Shown here: one piece after another, positions 1-10,509 of the stretch
Numbering within the stretch: position 1 is the first letter of the stretch
Layout: each line of letters begins with the position of its first letter
NCBI GenBank assembly: GCA_963691655.1
Contig: OY829330.1
Span: 18,098,182 to 18,162,181, forward strand
Direction: 5' to 3'
Source of the DNA: Toxonevra muliebris
Lineage: Eukaryota; Arthropoda; Insecta; Diptera; Pallopteridae
DNA length: 64,000 nucleotides
Notes under the pieces: generated by a model
Database searches by the model: none
The model's input: the letters and a program-made list of their open reading frames with translations, nothing else
Told to the model about the DNA's origin: nothing
Program-made: the position numbers and the translations under genes

Positions 1-395
1 GTAGTTGAGTAGATGCGTCCCTCTTACGTTGCACTTGCTGCTGACCCAGATAATATTCTGTGCATTAGCGTCACAACATAATATGAGCCCCAAATTCATC
101 CTTTCACAGTACTCCACAAATTTAACAATCATCGCTGGCGGAAGCAATTGCAAAATGTTTTCATTCTCGTTTGTCCTGAAAGTTCACCATATCTTGGCCT
201 GGTACCATATCTTGGCCACAAAACTGACCTAGTTTGGTGATTGTAAGATGAGGAGATGCTATAAGACAGGTTCTAGGTCTATTAGAACTCTCATCATATA
301 GAATCGTGCTCCCCCTTAACTCGCCAAGTCCACAGATGCAATATGGATAGGAGCTTACATATGAGTGCAACAGCAGCCTGGGATACTGTAAGACC

Positions 396-880
396 ACAGA
401 TAGGTTCCGCAATATTTGCAGAGTTAGAAGACCAGGGTATCATTTCCGGCAGCAGTAGGCATCACAGAGGTGGCGTTAATACTTTGGAAAGTATTAAAGG
501 CTAACATCTGCGCGCTCACCATGCAAGAGACGACAGCGCTGGAAGTATCGGTCTTCGTCCTCTTAACCTGAGCTCGCCTGAAGGAAGCGGCTTGATTTCT
601 TTGAGGAACCTCTGCATCGGTTTTTGTAACCCCAGCAGAGCGTACCCTCTTTGAAATATGGGCCATAATTGGGTCTTCAACCACAGTAGTGGCCGAGGCC
701 TCCTTACATCTGCTTATCGACCTAATCTTCCTCCATTTGCGTCTCATACTACGAGGTGGTTTTGACCCCAGTACGCCGACTTCTGTAGAAGGTATGTCAG
801 TCACAGTTGTGACGTCTAGACTCATACATGGAAAGTTGCGTGCCATTTCAACCCACTTCGAGTATGTTGTAGTTTTTTAA
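396..880 (-). pseudogene. LINE ORF1-like relic, copy A
   Basis: An open stretch of about 140 codons (846-424, minus) is rich in Lys, Arg, Ser and Thr, like the basic first ORF of I/R1/Jockey-type LINEs. It is clearly related to 4484-5198. Both contain a DVTxVTxIxxTExxxLGS peptide, and the 396-520 DNA matches 4810-4930 (GGCAGYAGTAGGCATCACAG). I see no zinc knuckles or other diagnostic domain, so the LINE assignment is inference from composition and from the LINE-rich surroundings. The flanking 1-395 holds only short frames that I do not recognise. It could instead be part of another coding repeat. Confidence 0.35.
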
Positions 881-1094
881 ATCTGATGTTATCTACGCAA
901 CTTATCGAGAAGTGGGTTTCAAGAAATTTTTGATGATAATTAATTTTTTATGAATTCAGAATAAAGATATTCCACTACTTCCCCTACTGAATATGATGAT
1001 TATATTTAGAAGGGTTCTTCACCAAATTAACGACCAGTACCTTAACAATAAAAAATAAAGTTTTATACATAGGTACATGAACATTGATTGTCAT

Positions 1095-1582
1095 ATATGA
1101 GGCATTTCATGTGAAGCGGACAACGAAAAAAAGTAAGGTTCTATAATTCTTTGAAATTCGGCCTAATTAAACTTCTAGAAAATATGAATTTTTTCTTTTA
1201 TTATATGAAGTTTATTTGCCAAACTATATGTTTTTAAAGAATTGATGGAGTTGAAATATAGATTTTTCAAAAGTAATTTTTAGAATTAGGCAAATTTACA
1301 ATAAAATATTGAACATGGTAATTTAAACAGGAAATTTACTGTTCTTTTCAATTATGGTATCAGACCGAAAAATAAAATTTTTTTTAAGCACCAAACCTTC
1401 GACCATTTGAAAAAAATATTTCAATTACGTCAATTCTTTAAACCCATAACTTGGCAAATAAACTTCATACAAAAAAAAAAAAATTGCGTGTCCACATTTA
1501 TATTTTCTAGAATTTCAATTAGTTCGAGTTTCAGAACTTCATATTTTTTTACGTTGTCCGCTTCACATGAAATGCCTCATAT
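1095..1582. repeat. Fold-back MITE, ATATGAGGC family, copy 1
   Basis: The two ends are inverted copies. The left begins ATATGAGGCATTTCATGTGA at 1095 and the right ends with its complement at 1582. Homology continues inward for more than 100 bp, including the AAACTTCATA / TATGAAGTTT blocks. No coding capacity is evident. A second copy lies at 9975-10250 and shares the left arm and centre. The superfamily is unknown because no target duplication is clear. Confidence 0.75.
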
Positions 1583-1680
1583 GTACGATATACATATAAA
1601 TGTTGTGATAAAAATGAAATCTAAATCTATAGGTTTTTTTTCTAAAAGTGGCAAAACTAAAGATTTTTTTGGGACAGCTA

Positions 1681-2558
1681 GGGGGAAATAGGTTTCGCAA
1701 TCTGTACTCTATAACCATAACAATCATGTGGTTTCAAGTGTTGCTGTAACTACGTAGCAGCACCCTCGTTTGAAATGTAACGGAGTGTTCCCGCGTATGA
1801 GACGGGTTTTGTTTTTGAGCCATACATTTTCACTGGTTAAACCAAATCGGGTGTTTTATATACTGTGGGAATGGTAATAAAAATACGCAATTTTTATCCG
1901 AAAAAAATGTAGTGATTCCATTGGCACGCAAAATTGTAAGACCAATTTTCTGAGGATGTGTATTTTTGCCAAAAAAAAAAAATTTACCCGGGTATGAGAC
2001 ACCTACAAAAATCTACTTAATATTGGAAAATATGAACTAACAACCCCATAACTATTTGTAAATATAAATTTATTTATTTTGTAGGCTTTGCATGTGATGC
2101 ATTCGATGGACGATTTTCTTTTTTGGTGTTGACATGGCTAAAAATTAATTTTAAAAAAATAAAAAAAATGGAAAAAAACAGTAGTTAAATGGCGTTTCAT
2201 ATCCGGTAATATGCTGTGTATCATACCCGGAAAATAATGCCACTTTGAGAATTGGCATAATCCAAAACTGGATCGCAACATATACGTAAAACATTAATTG
2301 CTAATGCATTACACTCACCTTTTTCAATTAATTCATTCGAAAATGGAAAAAATCTAGAAAAGTTTTCATGATCGATTTTCACACATGATGTTTGCAGCTG
2401 ATACAAGCAATAAGTCTATTCACTCCGCTGTTACCACAAAAACTGGTTCTTGTCAGAAGAAAAGTTTCACAGCAGTCAGATCGCAATATTGCTATTGCAT
2501 TATGTAAACTATCGACTGTCTCATACCTGATGCTGTCTCATACTCGGGTACTCTCCCC
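1681..2558. mobile_element. TA-flanked DNA element with repeated GTATGAGAC words
   Basis: The termini are GGGGGAAATAGG at 1681 and, in complement, GGGGAGAGTACC ending at 2558, each next to a TA (1679-1680 and 2559-2560), as for Tc1/mariner/pogo elements. A word close to CCGGGTATGAGACA occurs forward at 1791 and 1987 and in complement at about 2216, 2515 and 2532. The copies therefore face inward from both ends. No transposase is recognisable. The architecture matches 14407-15589 and the elements near 59.0 and 61.2 kb, although the word itself differs. Confidence 0.5.
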
Positions 2559-2599
2559 TACCAAGATCGCTTATTTAGCTATCTGAAATTTAAGATATA

Positions 2600-4480
2600 C
2601 AGTGGAAACCTTTTTTTGACCACAGATTTATAGTCTATCTCACCGTGCGACGTACATCATCCAGTGTATTCATACACAATCAAATTGAAAAACTGAGTTA
2701 ATTATATTACTACCTAAATATTTAAATATAATAAAACACAAACAGAAAATATTTTCTTAGTGTGAAAAAAAATTATCTTAAATAAAAATCTTTTTCGTGA
2801 ACATACTTTATTCACAGCATATATACATACACATAGTAGATGTGAAATTAAAATTAAATTCACTCAACAACACAAAATCAATTTTGAGATTTTAATTTAA
2901 AAAATTTTGCCACTTCGATACGGCTATAAAAATTGTATTACTTCCATTTGACTTATTTACACTTGCTTTGAGGACTAACTGGCTGGCTGGCTGGCGGGGC
3001 TCACTCTACTGTGCTACACAGTGCGATGTGCGATATTCATTATCAACGTCATCAGCATCATTATTTGTGTGTATATGTCATCTCTATGTGAGTTTATGCG
3101 AATGTGTGTGACACTAATAGGATATATGTCCATACATACATATAAACATATGATGGGATAACAGCGCTATATATTTATGAGCCTTTCAACCCAGACTGAC
3201 TGTACATATCTCGAACAACTTGAATGACTTTTGATTGCTTATGAAAATTTAGCGAATTTGTAGAAGTTTAATATTATTCTCTTCCTAAGTATGTAGATAC
3301 GTGGCGACGCACTATAATACGTAAATTTGATTTTTATTATTTAGATTAAAAATTACTAACATCTTTAAAAACTTTTAAACGATTTCAGATTACCCATTAG
3401 TGGATCGATTTTGTCATCATTTATTTATTTTTTTTAAACTATGCTGAAAAACTGAACAATCACCATTTCAGAATATACTTTTGATTTGCTGACTGTAGGC
3501 ACCACTAAATCGCCATGTTACATTTTTATTGACTTTACTTGAATATCAAAGTAATGCTAACCCTTTTGGGACCGACCTGGACTAGTATTCTCTAATCCCC
3601 ATTTCTTTTTACATTTTTTCATCAAGGACTTTAGGTTCACCGTTGACCCTAACATAACTTAATTTCCAGAGAAAGTAAACAAAAATTTAAAACAATGAAA
3701 GTTATGTTTGAGTTAATAGTTTTTCGCATAACATATAAAAAATAACAATAAAAAAAGCGATTGAAAATAATAAAAAAAAAATTGGCTACAATTCCATGAA
3801 TTTTTTAATAATAACTTAAGTTTTCTCTTTCCATTCTCTTTTCAACGAATAATAATAAGTTTGTTAAAATCAGTGAAATAGCTTATCAAAAACAGGAAAA
3901 TACGAATTTCAGATCGCAGGTAACCAATATTCCCGAAATGGCTAAAGTAGAAAATGGCCAATACTTTTCAGGGATGATTAACATTTTTCAACCATTATAA
4001 CAGATACATATTAATACTTTTTTTGTAAAATTAGTGTGAATGCTGCCAAATATTGTTTACAGCTTTTATCAAGGGGTTATATACGTTTGGGCTCGGGAAA
4101 ATTGGTTTATTTACTTTCTTTTAGTATGTAATCGAAAATTTATTTAAACTAATTACAATGTAATGGAATTTTGGTTCTTTCCTCGGAACGCCTTTTCTTC
4201 TATCGTTTACGGTGACCATGATATATCAATCATTTCGGATATATGTGGAAAGTAACCACTCCAAAGAACAGAATGAGACGACCGTTCCCAGTTCCAAGAA
4301 CATCAACTGAGACTTGTCCCATTAGCACAACAAAAGATATTCCGTCCTTGTTCCCCCAGAACTTTCCAAGACCTCGTGTCAATGCCTGGGTTCTGAACAC
4401 TTCAACAGGAAAGCACATCGGCTGTAAACAGATAAGCATCTGAAATATAGCAGATTGCTTTCCTTTGGTGAGTGAGTCTC
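2600..4480. other. Non-coding AT-rich stretch
   Basis: No gene or diagnostic repeat seen. It contains simple AT-rich sequence, a short GGCT run near 2985 and several complementary short ORFs without domain similarity. Confidence 0.5.
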
Positions 4481-4483
4481 ATT

Positions 4484-5198
4484 TCATCTGTTTCTCATTA
4501 CAGCTATTTCGGTACTTCCTTTACTGGGCATCTTGGATACAGTCGGCCTGATCCAATCAAAATTGGCTAGGGATAAACACTTCACTCTTAAAGTTCCATT
4601 GATCACCTCATTGCCTTTTGCTTTTGCATCAGGGCCAGCGGTTATCACTGAACGCATTAGTTGAGTTTTGCAGTGCTTGTTGAGTCCAGCATTTCCTATT
4701 ACAGCAATAGGGAGCGATTTAGCCGCGGCCTCACTATAAGTTGGCTTGATATCCTCCATAACAATGGAGTTCTTAGATAGCCCCCTCGAGGTGCTGGAAG
4801 GGAAAAAGCTCGATAGGTTCCACAATAATTGGAGAGTTAGAAAACAGATGTAACCTCGCGTTATCATTGTCGGCAGTAGTAGGCATCACAGAGATGGCGG
4901 TAATACTTTGGAAAATATTAAAGCCTCCCATGTGTGAGAGAGCTATGATCCCAATATGTCCGCTTCAGTAGGAGTTATGTTTGTAACATTTGTGACGTCG
5001 AAACCTACTGCAGCAGGAGGGTTCACAGCCCCAGAAACCAAAGAAGTGTTGGTTGTAGAAATTACAGCCCCACTTTTCTTCAGGATGCGGTCTCTGTCGT
5101 AGACTCCAGAGACTTTGAGAGAATGCACTACAAGCTCTAGAAGGTAAAGGAGAAGGGAATCTCGACCATGGTAGCGTCCCATACCACAGCAATGCCAC
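4484..5198 (-). pseudogene. LINE ORF1-like relic, copy B
   Basis: On the minus strand two consecutive open stretches (5182-4943 and 4867-4484) encode a basic, Ser/Thr-rich protein. It includes TYSEAAAKSLPIAVIG, which resembles the YSEAA-type motif in ORF1 proteins of I/R1-like LINEs. The N-terminal part shares DVTNVTNITPTEADILGS with copy A at 396-880. At least one frameshift separates the two stretches. Homology between copies shows that this is a dispersed repeat. No RT or endonuclease follows directly, so the copy is truncated. Confidence 0.4.
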
Positions 5199-5271
5199 CG
5201 TTATTCTCTAAGGCGGCCAGTGAAAATCAAAAATTTGTAAAGCCCATCGTTGCAATTTTCGGAATATGAAA

Positions 5272-5340
5272 ACGAAAACTTTTATAAAGAAGTAAACAAC
5301 AATGCGTAAAGTATGTTATCACACCATGTGATGAGTGCAG
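5272..5340 (+). repeat. Short dispersed repeat shared with 42196-42270
   Basis: The block around GTAAACAACAATGCGTAAAG and its flanks reappears in inverted orientation at 42196-42270 with few changes. Function unknown. Confidence 0.7.
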
Positions 5341-5779
5341 AAGGGACTCATTTTAGTTTTTTGTGTCACTCGATGCAACACTGCGATCCAATCAAGTTAA
5401 ATTTATTCTCTTTTCTTTTTTTTTGCGTTTAACGCTGATTGAGCACTATTTGAATTCGTTTTGAATGGGCGTTTGCGTCATAGAATACATGAAATGAAAC
5501 TCAGGGAAGCGACGTCGACGTCTCCAATATATTTATATGAGCCATGTGCTCTACGTTTTGGTTCGGTTCTACCATTTGCATTCTGATTTATTATTTCTCA
5601 CAATAAACCAAGCTGAAAAATTGGAAAAAAGCTCATTTGTTTCGCATGTGGCTGGCATTAAACAAATTTTGAACAAATTACTCTCTCTGCGAAGATTTAA
5701 AAACAATTGACCTTAAGAATTTGATAGTTTTGCCAACGGTAATACCATCTGAGAGAGTAAATTCGACAGAAAGTATTTG

Positions 5780-5838
5780 CGTATCGATATTTGTCGATAA
5801 TATCGATCAGTTTTACTAAACTATCGATATTTGTCGAC
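5780..5838. promoter_or_regulatory. Cluster of TATCGATA (DRE-like) sites
   Basis: TATCGATA occurs at 5782-5789 and 5822-5829, each followed by TTTGTCGA, with a third partial ATCGAT between them. TATCGATA is the Drosophila DRE recognised by DREF/BEAF-32. Whether it acts here is inference; it could be a small duplicated repeat. Confidence 0.35.
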
Positions 5839-5839
5839 A

Positions 5840-6915
5840 GGCTCCAATACCGAAATTTCTCATTCCTAACCTACGGATTCGTGACTGGAAATTCAGTTCA
5901 AACAACAGTTCAAGACGCATCGAAATTCTTTTTGAGACAGACATAAACCCTATTTGGACTATAATATAAATATATATCAATACAAAAACTTAATGTTGCA
6001 TTGAATTCCCGTCAAAGTATACATATCTCAGTACCAGCAAATTTTTAATCAGTTCTCTTTTGCCGTCTTTTGTATGTATGAATTCTGATATATAACGTCT
6101 GATATCTGCCAGAATAACGAATGTGCTTTAAACCAATTATGAGTAGACTATATCACGATTTCAAGAATTTATTGTTTCACAATTCACTAAAATTTGAAAC
6201 CTGATGTTTGATTTTTGGCTTTATAAAATGAAATTCACACGGATGTGCCTATCTATATAGAATTGTGCTGAAGTGTGAACTTTAAAATCAGTTTTTCTCA
6301 AAACTGAATTTTGTCACAATCGTGGTTTTGGCACCACCTGACGATATAACCATATCTGTTCATTTTAGCTCTTCGTGTTTTTGGCTCATCCGTCTAAGCA
6401 ACGGACGGCTCTGTCAGTCAACATTCATTCATAGGTCGGTAATGCGTCTGCTTCCCTTTTTTCTTTTCCAATTGAATAACTAATTGCTCAGTGAAGTGCA
6501 AGAACCGATTCGGGCTACAGAGAGCGAGAGTATTGTCCTTACTTTATTTTATGCCTTTTACTTACTTTCCTGCGTAGCAATATGTGTGTGTATGTATTAT
6601 GTGGGTTTGATGCTCTGTACCATTATACCATCCATTCAATTCCATCCACCACAGGCAAATCGTCATCTTAATTGTCGTCGTCATTCGCAATTCGGTCGCA
6701 TCATCATCATAATGTTATGAGTATGTGCGTGTTTATATGTGTGTGTTTGACTATTGTAAAACAAAATTTAACGCACTTCCATTTTGATGCGCATTTCAAG
6801 CGCATCAAAACCGAGGTTTATTTTTAGAGGTGTACAACAAGACCGTATTTTTTGTGTGTAGGACTAAAGGCACTTCAATATACACACATATATCGGTCAT
6901 TTCCACAATCATCAC
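5840..6915. other. No supported gene
   Basis: No recognisable domains. A 78-codon frame at 6484-6720 has one hydrophobic run but is followed by CA/GT-rich simple sequence and has no other support. The complexity around 6360-6710 is higher than its surroundings and could be ordinary unique intergenic or intronic DNA. Confidence 0.4.
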
Positions 6916-7165
6916 AGGGCACAACACATGTGGTCAGCATATGACTAACATGGGCGTTATCACCGATCTAATTTGCTAATCGTGTCTTGAGGACGACGAT
7001 ACTACGGAGCATTATCTTTGTAGCTGTCCGGCGTTCGTGAGAATCAGATTAAGGCTGCTGGGTAGTGATGTCTTGGGTATGAATAATGTCCATTCCCTCC
7101 CCCTTCCTGAGCTTCTAAAGTTCATCAGTGAAACAAAAAAGTTCGAGATTGAGAGACCCTAGACC
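6916..7165 (+). pseudogene. C-terminal end of an I-clade-type LINE ORF2
   Basis: One frame reads TGHNTCGQHMTNMG, a stop, then SCLEDDDTTEHYLCSCPAF and ends LLKFISETKKFEIERP before a stop at about 7163. This is the zinc-finger-like CCHC tail that follows RNase H in I-clade LINEs, where a C-x2-C (first Cys here in DLIC) is followed by EHYLC. There is one internal stop. The same domain occurs on the minus strand at 22437-22646. The rest of ORF2 is absent, so it is a 5'-truncated insertion or a remnant. Confidence 0.7.
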
Positions 7166-7790
7166 TTTTTTCTTCCCATTTGGACCTTTAACATACACAT
7201 TAGCTTGGCTACGAGATATATGAAATGTGCAAAGTTTGACTTTTTTTCTGCTCCTAGTGGATTTTCTGAAAGATTATATGAGAAAAATAAGATTTAGAAA
7301 AAAATACAGAGGTCTCTAGTGGAAAATAGCCAGTCGCTTTTGAATCCAAGACTTAAAAATAGACTTTAAAAAAGTAAATAGCTTTAATTTAAAATATTGA
7401 ATTTTGAGTAATTGCCCCAGCTCAATTTTAAGTATAAGTAGGGCAATATTTTGTTCTTAGAAAGTTTTGATCTACGAGTGAAATTTAGCCATGTTTTGAT
7501 CTTAAAGCTGTCAATTTTGTACAAAATTTCCATGAGAAAAATTCTTTAAACGAATTTTTTTTAATTTTTTAGGGGTGAGATTTTCTGTTTAATGTGTTTT
7601 ATATTATAATTTGTTGGCTCCACATGAGACCGCGGGTCAAAAAATTTTTTTTGAAATCAATAAATTTTTTTTTTAATTTTGTTGGCTCCACATGGAAGCT
7701 TAATATACAACAACAAGCAATTCCATTTTTTAATTACATAGTTTGAGTGGCTCGATTCTAATGCAATAAAATTCGCTTTTTGCATTATTC
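7166..7790. other. Non-coding AT-rich stretch
   Basis: No gene seen. A GTTGGCTCCACATG word with T-rich flank occurs twice, at about 7612 and 7680, suggesting a local duplication of roughly 70 bp. Confidence 0.45.
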
Positions 7791-8236
7791 TGGAAAAAAT
7801 GTACCTCGTAGATTATTCCGATGTTTGGAAAACTCCCATAACTTTTAACAAGGAATATTTTCTCCAAAGACAATAGCTGCATTCACGACACTCATCAATT
7901 GCTAAACAGTTGCAGCTCATCAATTTTCGTGTTATGAACATGCTGGTACTTTTTAGCGTTAACTATTCTATTGTGAATAGTTTTTTACAATTTTTCGCTT
8001 TTAACAAAACCAAAAACTTAAATAATGACTATAAATAATTTAATGTTTTTGCGAAGTATGTTTGACTATGGCGTTAATATGAATATGTTTTGCCAATTAT
8101 GACAGCCATTATTATTATTATTTGAAGGAAGGACGACTCGAAAGTCAGGCACTGCGACCTATAAGATATATTGTACCAGCGACCCAAGTTATGAAAGAAA
8201 GAAAGGAAGAGAGAAAGAAAGATAGATAAGAAACAT

Positions 8237-8310
8237 ACCCAAGCCGAGAATCGAACTCAGGTCTGCAGAGACAAGAGTCCGGAACTCTGCCACTAGACCA
8301 CAATGGTGAT
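8237..8310 (-). repeat. tRNA-like SINE head, unit 1
   Basis: The minus strand contains an A-box-like GTGGTCTAGTGGCAGAG and a B box GAGTTCGATTCTCGG with a pairing T stem. The anticodon arm is imperfect and no acceptor stem closes, so this is a Pol III promoter head and not a tRNA gene. Confidence 0.8.
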
Positions 8311-8480
8311 GTCCGGAATTATAGCAGAGTAATACTGAGTGTCGATTTCTGCGTTCTATTATTATTTGAAGGAAGGACGACTCGAAAATCAGTCACTGCG
8401 ACCTATAAAATCTATTGTACTAAAGCCCCAAGTTATGAAAGAAAGAAAGGAAGAGAGAAAGAAAGATAGGTAAGAAACAT

Positions 8481-8554
8481 ACCCAAGCCGAGAATCGAAC
8501 TCGGGTCTCCAGAAACAAGAGTCTGGCACTCTGCCACTAGACCACAGTGGCGAT
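8481..8554 (-). repeat. tRNA-like SINE head, unit 2
   Basis: Close copy of the head at 8237-8310. The anticodon stem CCAGA/TCTGG is intact but encloses eight bases instead of seven. The B box GAGTTCGATTCTCGG is present. Confidence 0.8.
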
Positions 8555-8730
8555 AGTAGGACCTACAGTTTAACGCCGATTCCGAACGGCTGTGTGGCAA
8601 TTTTTTATCAGATCGGTGGTTTTGCCATTACCAATCAAGGTGTGTGTAATTGTACACATTCTTATAATTCTCATCCACTTCATATCGATAGTGGATATAA
8701 GAAGTTTATGAGAATTAACCACCAGACCAA

Positions 8731-8797
8731 GACGGGAATCGAACCCGCAACCTTTTGGATGAAAGTCTAGTGCACTATCCACTAGACTATCGAGGTC
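8731..8797 (-). repeat. tRNA-Glu-like SINE head, unit 3
   Basis: The minus strand has TAGTCTAGTGGATAGTGC (A box), a CTTTCAT anticodon loop as in tRNA-Glu(UUC), and a perfect GGTTCGATTCC B box. The anticodon stem is degraded, so it is SINE-derived. Confidence 0.8.
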
Positions 8798-9265
8798 GTC
8801 TATGACAGCCATAATAAACAAAAATAATATATATAAAAAGCCGCTGTACAAAATCAACCGAGGAAAAGTATCATACAAATTCTTCGCTATCAAAAATGGC
8901 GCTTGCTTACTAAAAATTGTGCCATTCACAATAGAATTTTACAACTGTTTAGGAATTGATGAGTGTCATGAATGCAGCCAATATAATAGTTTTCTCAATA
9001 TTCTGTTTTATCGGCCATTTATCGAAAAAGGGGTTTAAAACCCCATTTTCAAGAGAAAGTGTAGAAGATGGAGGAAGTATATATCCAAAAATTGTTTATC
9101 TCTTTGTGCTTAACAACTTTACATCAAATTAGTATCTGTTGAAATAAAGAAATTTCTTAATAGCCCCTGAAGATCTCATTTTTCCGATTTCAGGTCTATA
9201 TTGTGGGAGAACTAGATGTGATGGAGAAAAACTGAGTACGCATTCGTGACGTCGCGACGATATAG

Positions 9266-9361
9266 GGATCGTAATGTATGGAATTTTTGCGAATGAAACG
9301 ACAGTTTGTTGCAAATTATTGAGATTTTCGAATTATCGGGGTACGAATTATCGCGATTCTA
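9266..9361 (-). repeat. Pogo/Tigger-like element terminus
   Basis: The minus strand starts CCAGTAGAATCGCGATAATT, the form typical of Tigger/pogo ends (CAGTnGAAnCnCGATAAnT). The inner 80 bp matches 52866-52950 (GGAATTTTTGC, CAGTTTGTTGC). Another similar end, TTAGAATTTCGATAATTCGT, is at 51038. No partner end was found nearby, so it is a fragment. Confidence 0.5.
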
Positions 9362-9974
9362 CTGGATAAACATTCGTCTTCCTATAAATAAACTCAAAAT
9401 TCAAAAAATTTAAAAAGTCGATTTTTTTTAAACTTTGAGACGGCCTAATCTTTTTCTTAAAAATAAAATTTTTTTTAAAAATCAATCTAAATTTAATGCT
9501 CTATAATATGAAACATATTAACCCTTTAAAGCCCGAATTATAATGGGCTTGAGAGAAACCTTTTGTTGTGAAATTATAGTTACTTAGGTCTTCCACAATC
9601 ATGACATCAAATTTCTTTCTTCTACATTGATTTGTTTGTCCTTTAGTAAATGTTAAAAAAACAGAGCTATGAAGATGTAGACAACCACTGGATAACTCCT
9701 TTTCTCCAATTTTTTGATTTTCATATTCTCTTATCTTTTTATAAACATATCTGATAAAAAAATTTCCAGTTAGTAATAATTTAATGCATTATTTTTTAAA
9801 CAATAGTGCAAAAGATTTTATTAAAACTTTTTGCACTTATGTTTTTTGCTGGACTTCAAAGCCAAAACATTAAAAAAAATTACTTAAGCAAGAAATTTCA
9901 AATATTTGGCAATCAGCAAACGTGAAGAATACCTAACAGAACCGAATACAAATAGCGTTATTAGTAATATCTGT

Positions 9975-10250
9975 TGCATATGAGGCATTTCATGTGGACA
10001 ACCAAAAAAGGAAAGTTCTGAAATTCGTTGAAATTCGGCCTATTTAAACCAGTAGAAAATATGAATGTGGACACACAATTTTTTTTTTGTATGAAGTTTA
10101 TTTGCCAAGTTATGGGTTTTTAAAGAATTAACGTAAAAGAAGTATTAAGTATTAAGCAAATTTACAATAAAATATTGAACATGGTGATTTAAATAAGAAA
10201 TTTACCGTTCTTTTCAATTATGGGATCAGAATTTTTTTTATGCACCAAAC
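9975..10250 (+). repeat. ATATGAGGC family, copy 2 (partial)
   Basis: Homologous to 1095-1400: ATATGAGGCATTTCATGTG, then AAATTCGGCCTA, then ACAATAAAATATTGAACATG. The right arm is missing and is replaced by the hairpin at 10311-10508. Confidence 0.75.
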
Positions 10251-10310
10251 CGGAAGTAAAAGTTTTAAATCAGAATTTTAATAACTTCGAAAATAAAAAA
10301 AAAAAATATT

Positions 10311-10508
10311 TTTCAAAATTTAGTTAAAAGATTTAAAAATACTCTTAAAATTTCAAAATGGGATCTGCATTAGTTCAGGAGATACATGAATTTAAGTGCA
10401 TAGCTATCATGCTCAGTGAGACACCTATGTACCTATCTCTTAAACTAATGCAGATCTCATTTTCAAATTTTAAGGGTATTATTTAAATACTTTTACCTAA
10501 ATTTCGAA
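10311..10508. repeat. Palindromic hairpin with about 80-bp arms
   Basis: The left arm (about 10311-10392) and right arm (about 10424-10508) are inverted copies centred near 10408. The matching landmarks are GATCTGCATTAGTT and AACTAATGCAGATC. A transcript could fold into a long imperfect hairpin. Confidence 0.75.
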
Positions 10509-10509
10509 A

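Larger units (their letters stand above)
8110..8800 (-). mobile_element. Composite trimeric tRNA-derived SINE
   Basis: A perfect 12-bp direct repeat TATGACAGCCAT (8098-8109 and 8801-8812) brackets three head-to-tail units read on the minus strand. The 5'-most unit (8565-8800) has a tRNA-Glu-like head and an unrelated body ending CGGCGTTAAACTGTAGGTCC. It is followed by two homologous units (about 8357-8564 and 8110-8356). Those share a different tRNA-like head, a polypyrimidine body (GAAAGAAAGAAAGG on plus) and an (ATA)n-like 3' tail. Because one duplication brackets the whole, the trimer probably moved as a single transcript made by Pol III and copied by LINE machinery. Confidence 0.85.
7876..8978. 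mobile_element. MITE with about 35-bp inverted ends, carrying a SINE
   Basis: The ends are inverted copies: GCTGCATTCACGACACTCAT at 7876, and its near-complement ending at 8978 (about 33 of 35 positions agree). The direct repeat CAATA flanks it at 7871-7875 and 8979-8983. The homologous site at 61880-62110 lacks the insert, confirming the boundaries. Removing the SINE trimer leaves roughly 390 bp with no coding capacity. A 5-bp duplication does not by itself assign a superfamily. Confidence 0.85.
7790..9130. repeat. Old dispersed repeat, copy A, interrupted by a MITE
   Basis: Sequence on both sides of the inserted MITE matches the uninterrupted copy at 61880-62110. Shared landmarks are TAACAAGRMATATTTTCTCC on the left, and TTTTCTCAA plus GGTTTAAAAYCCCATTTTCA on the right. 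The second copy therefore works as an empty-site reference for the insertion at 7876-8978. Confidence 0.8.

Noticed and set aside
161..412. 83-codon minus-strand frame
   Set aside because: No domain recognised and only its edge touches the repeat shared with 4.8 kb.
6484..6720. 78-codon frame with a hydrophobic segment as a membrane peptide gene
   Set aside because: No homology recognised; ends in simple repeats; composition like its surroundings.
8237..8797. Three tRNA-like sequences as functional tRNA genes
   Set aside because: Acceptor stems do not close and anticodon arms are degraded; they head repeated SINE units with tails and a shared target duplication.
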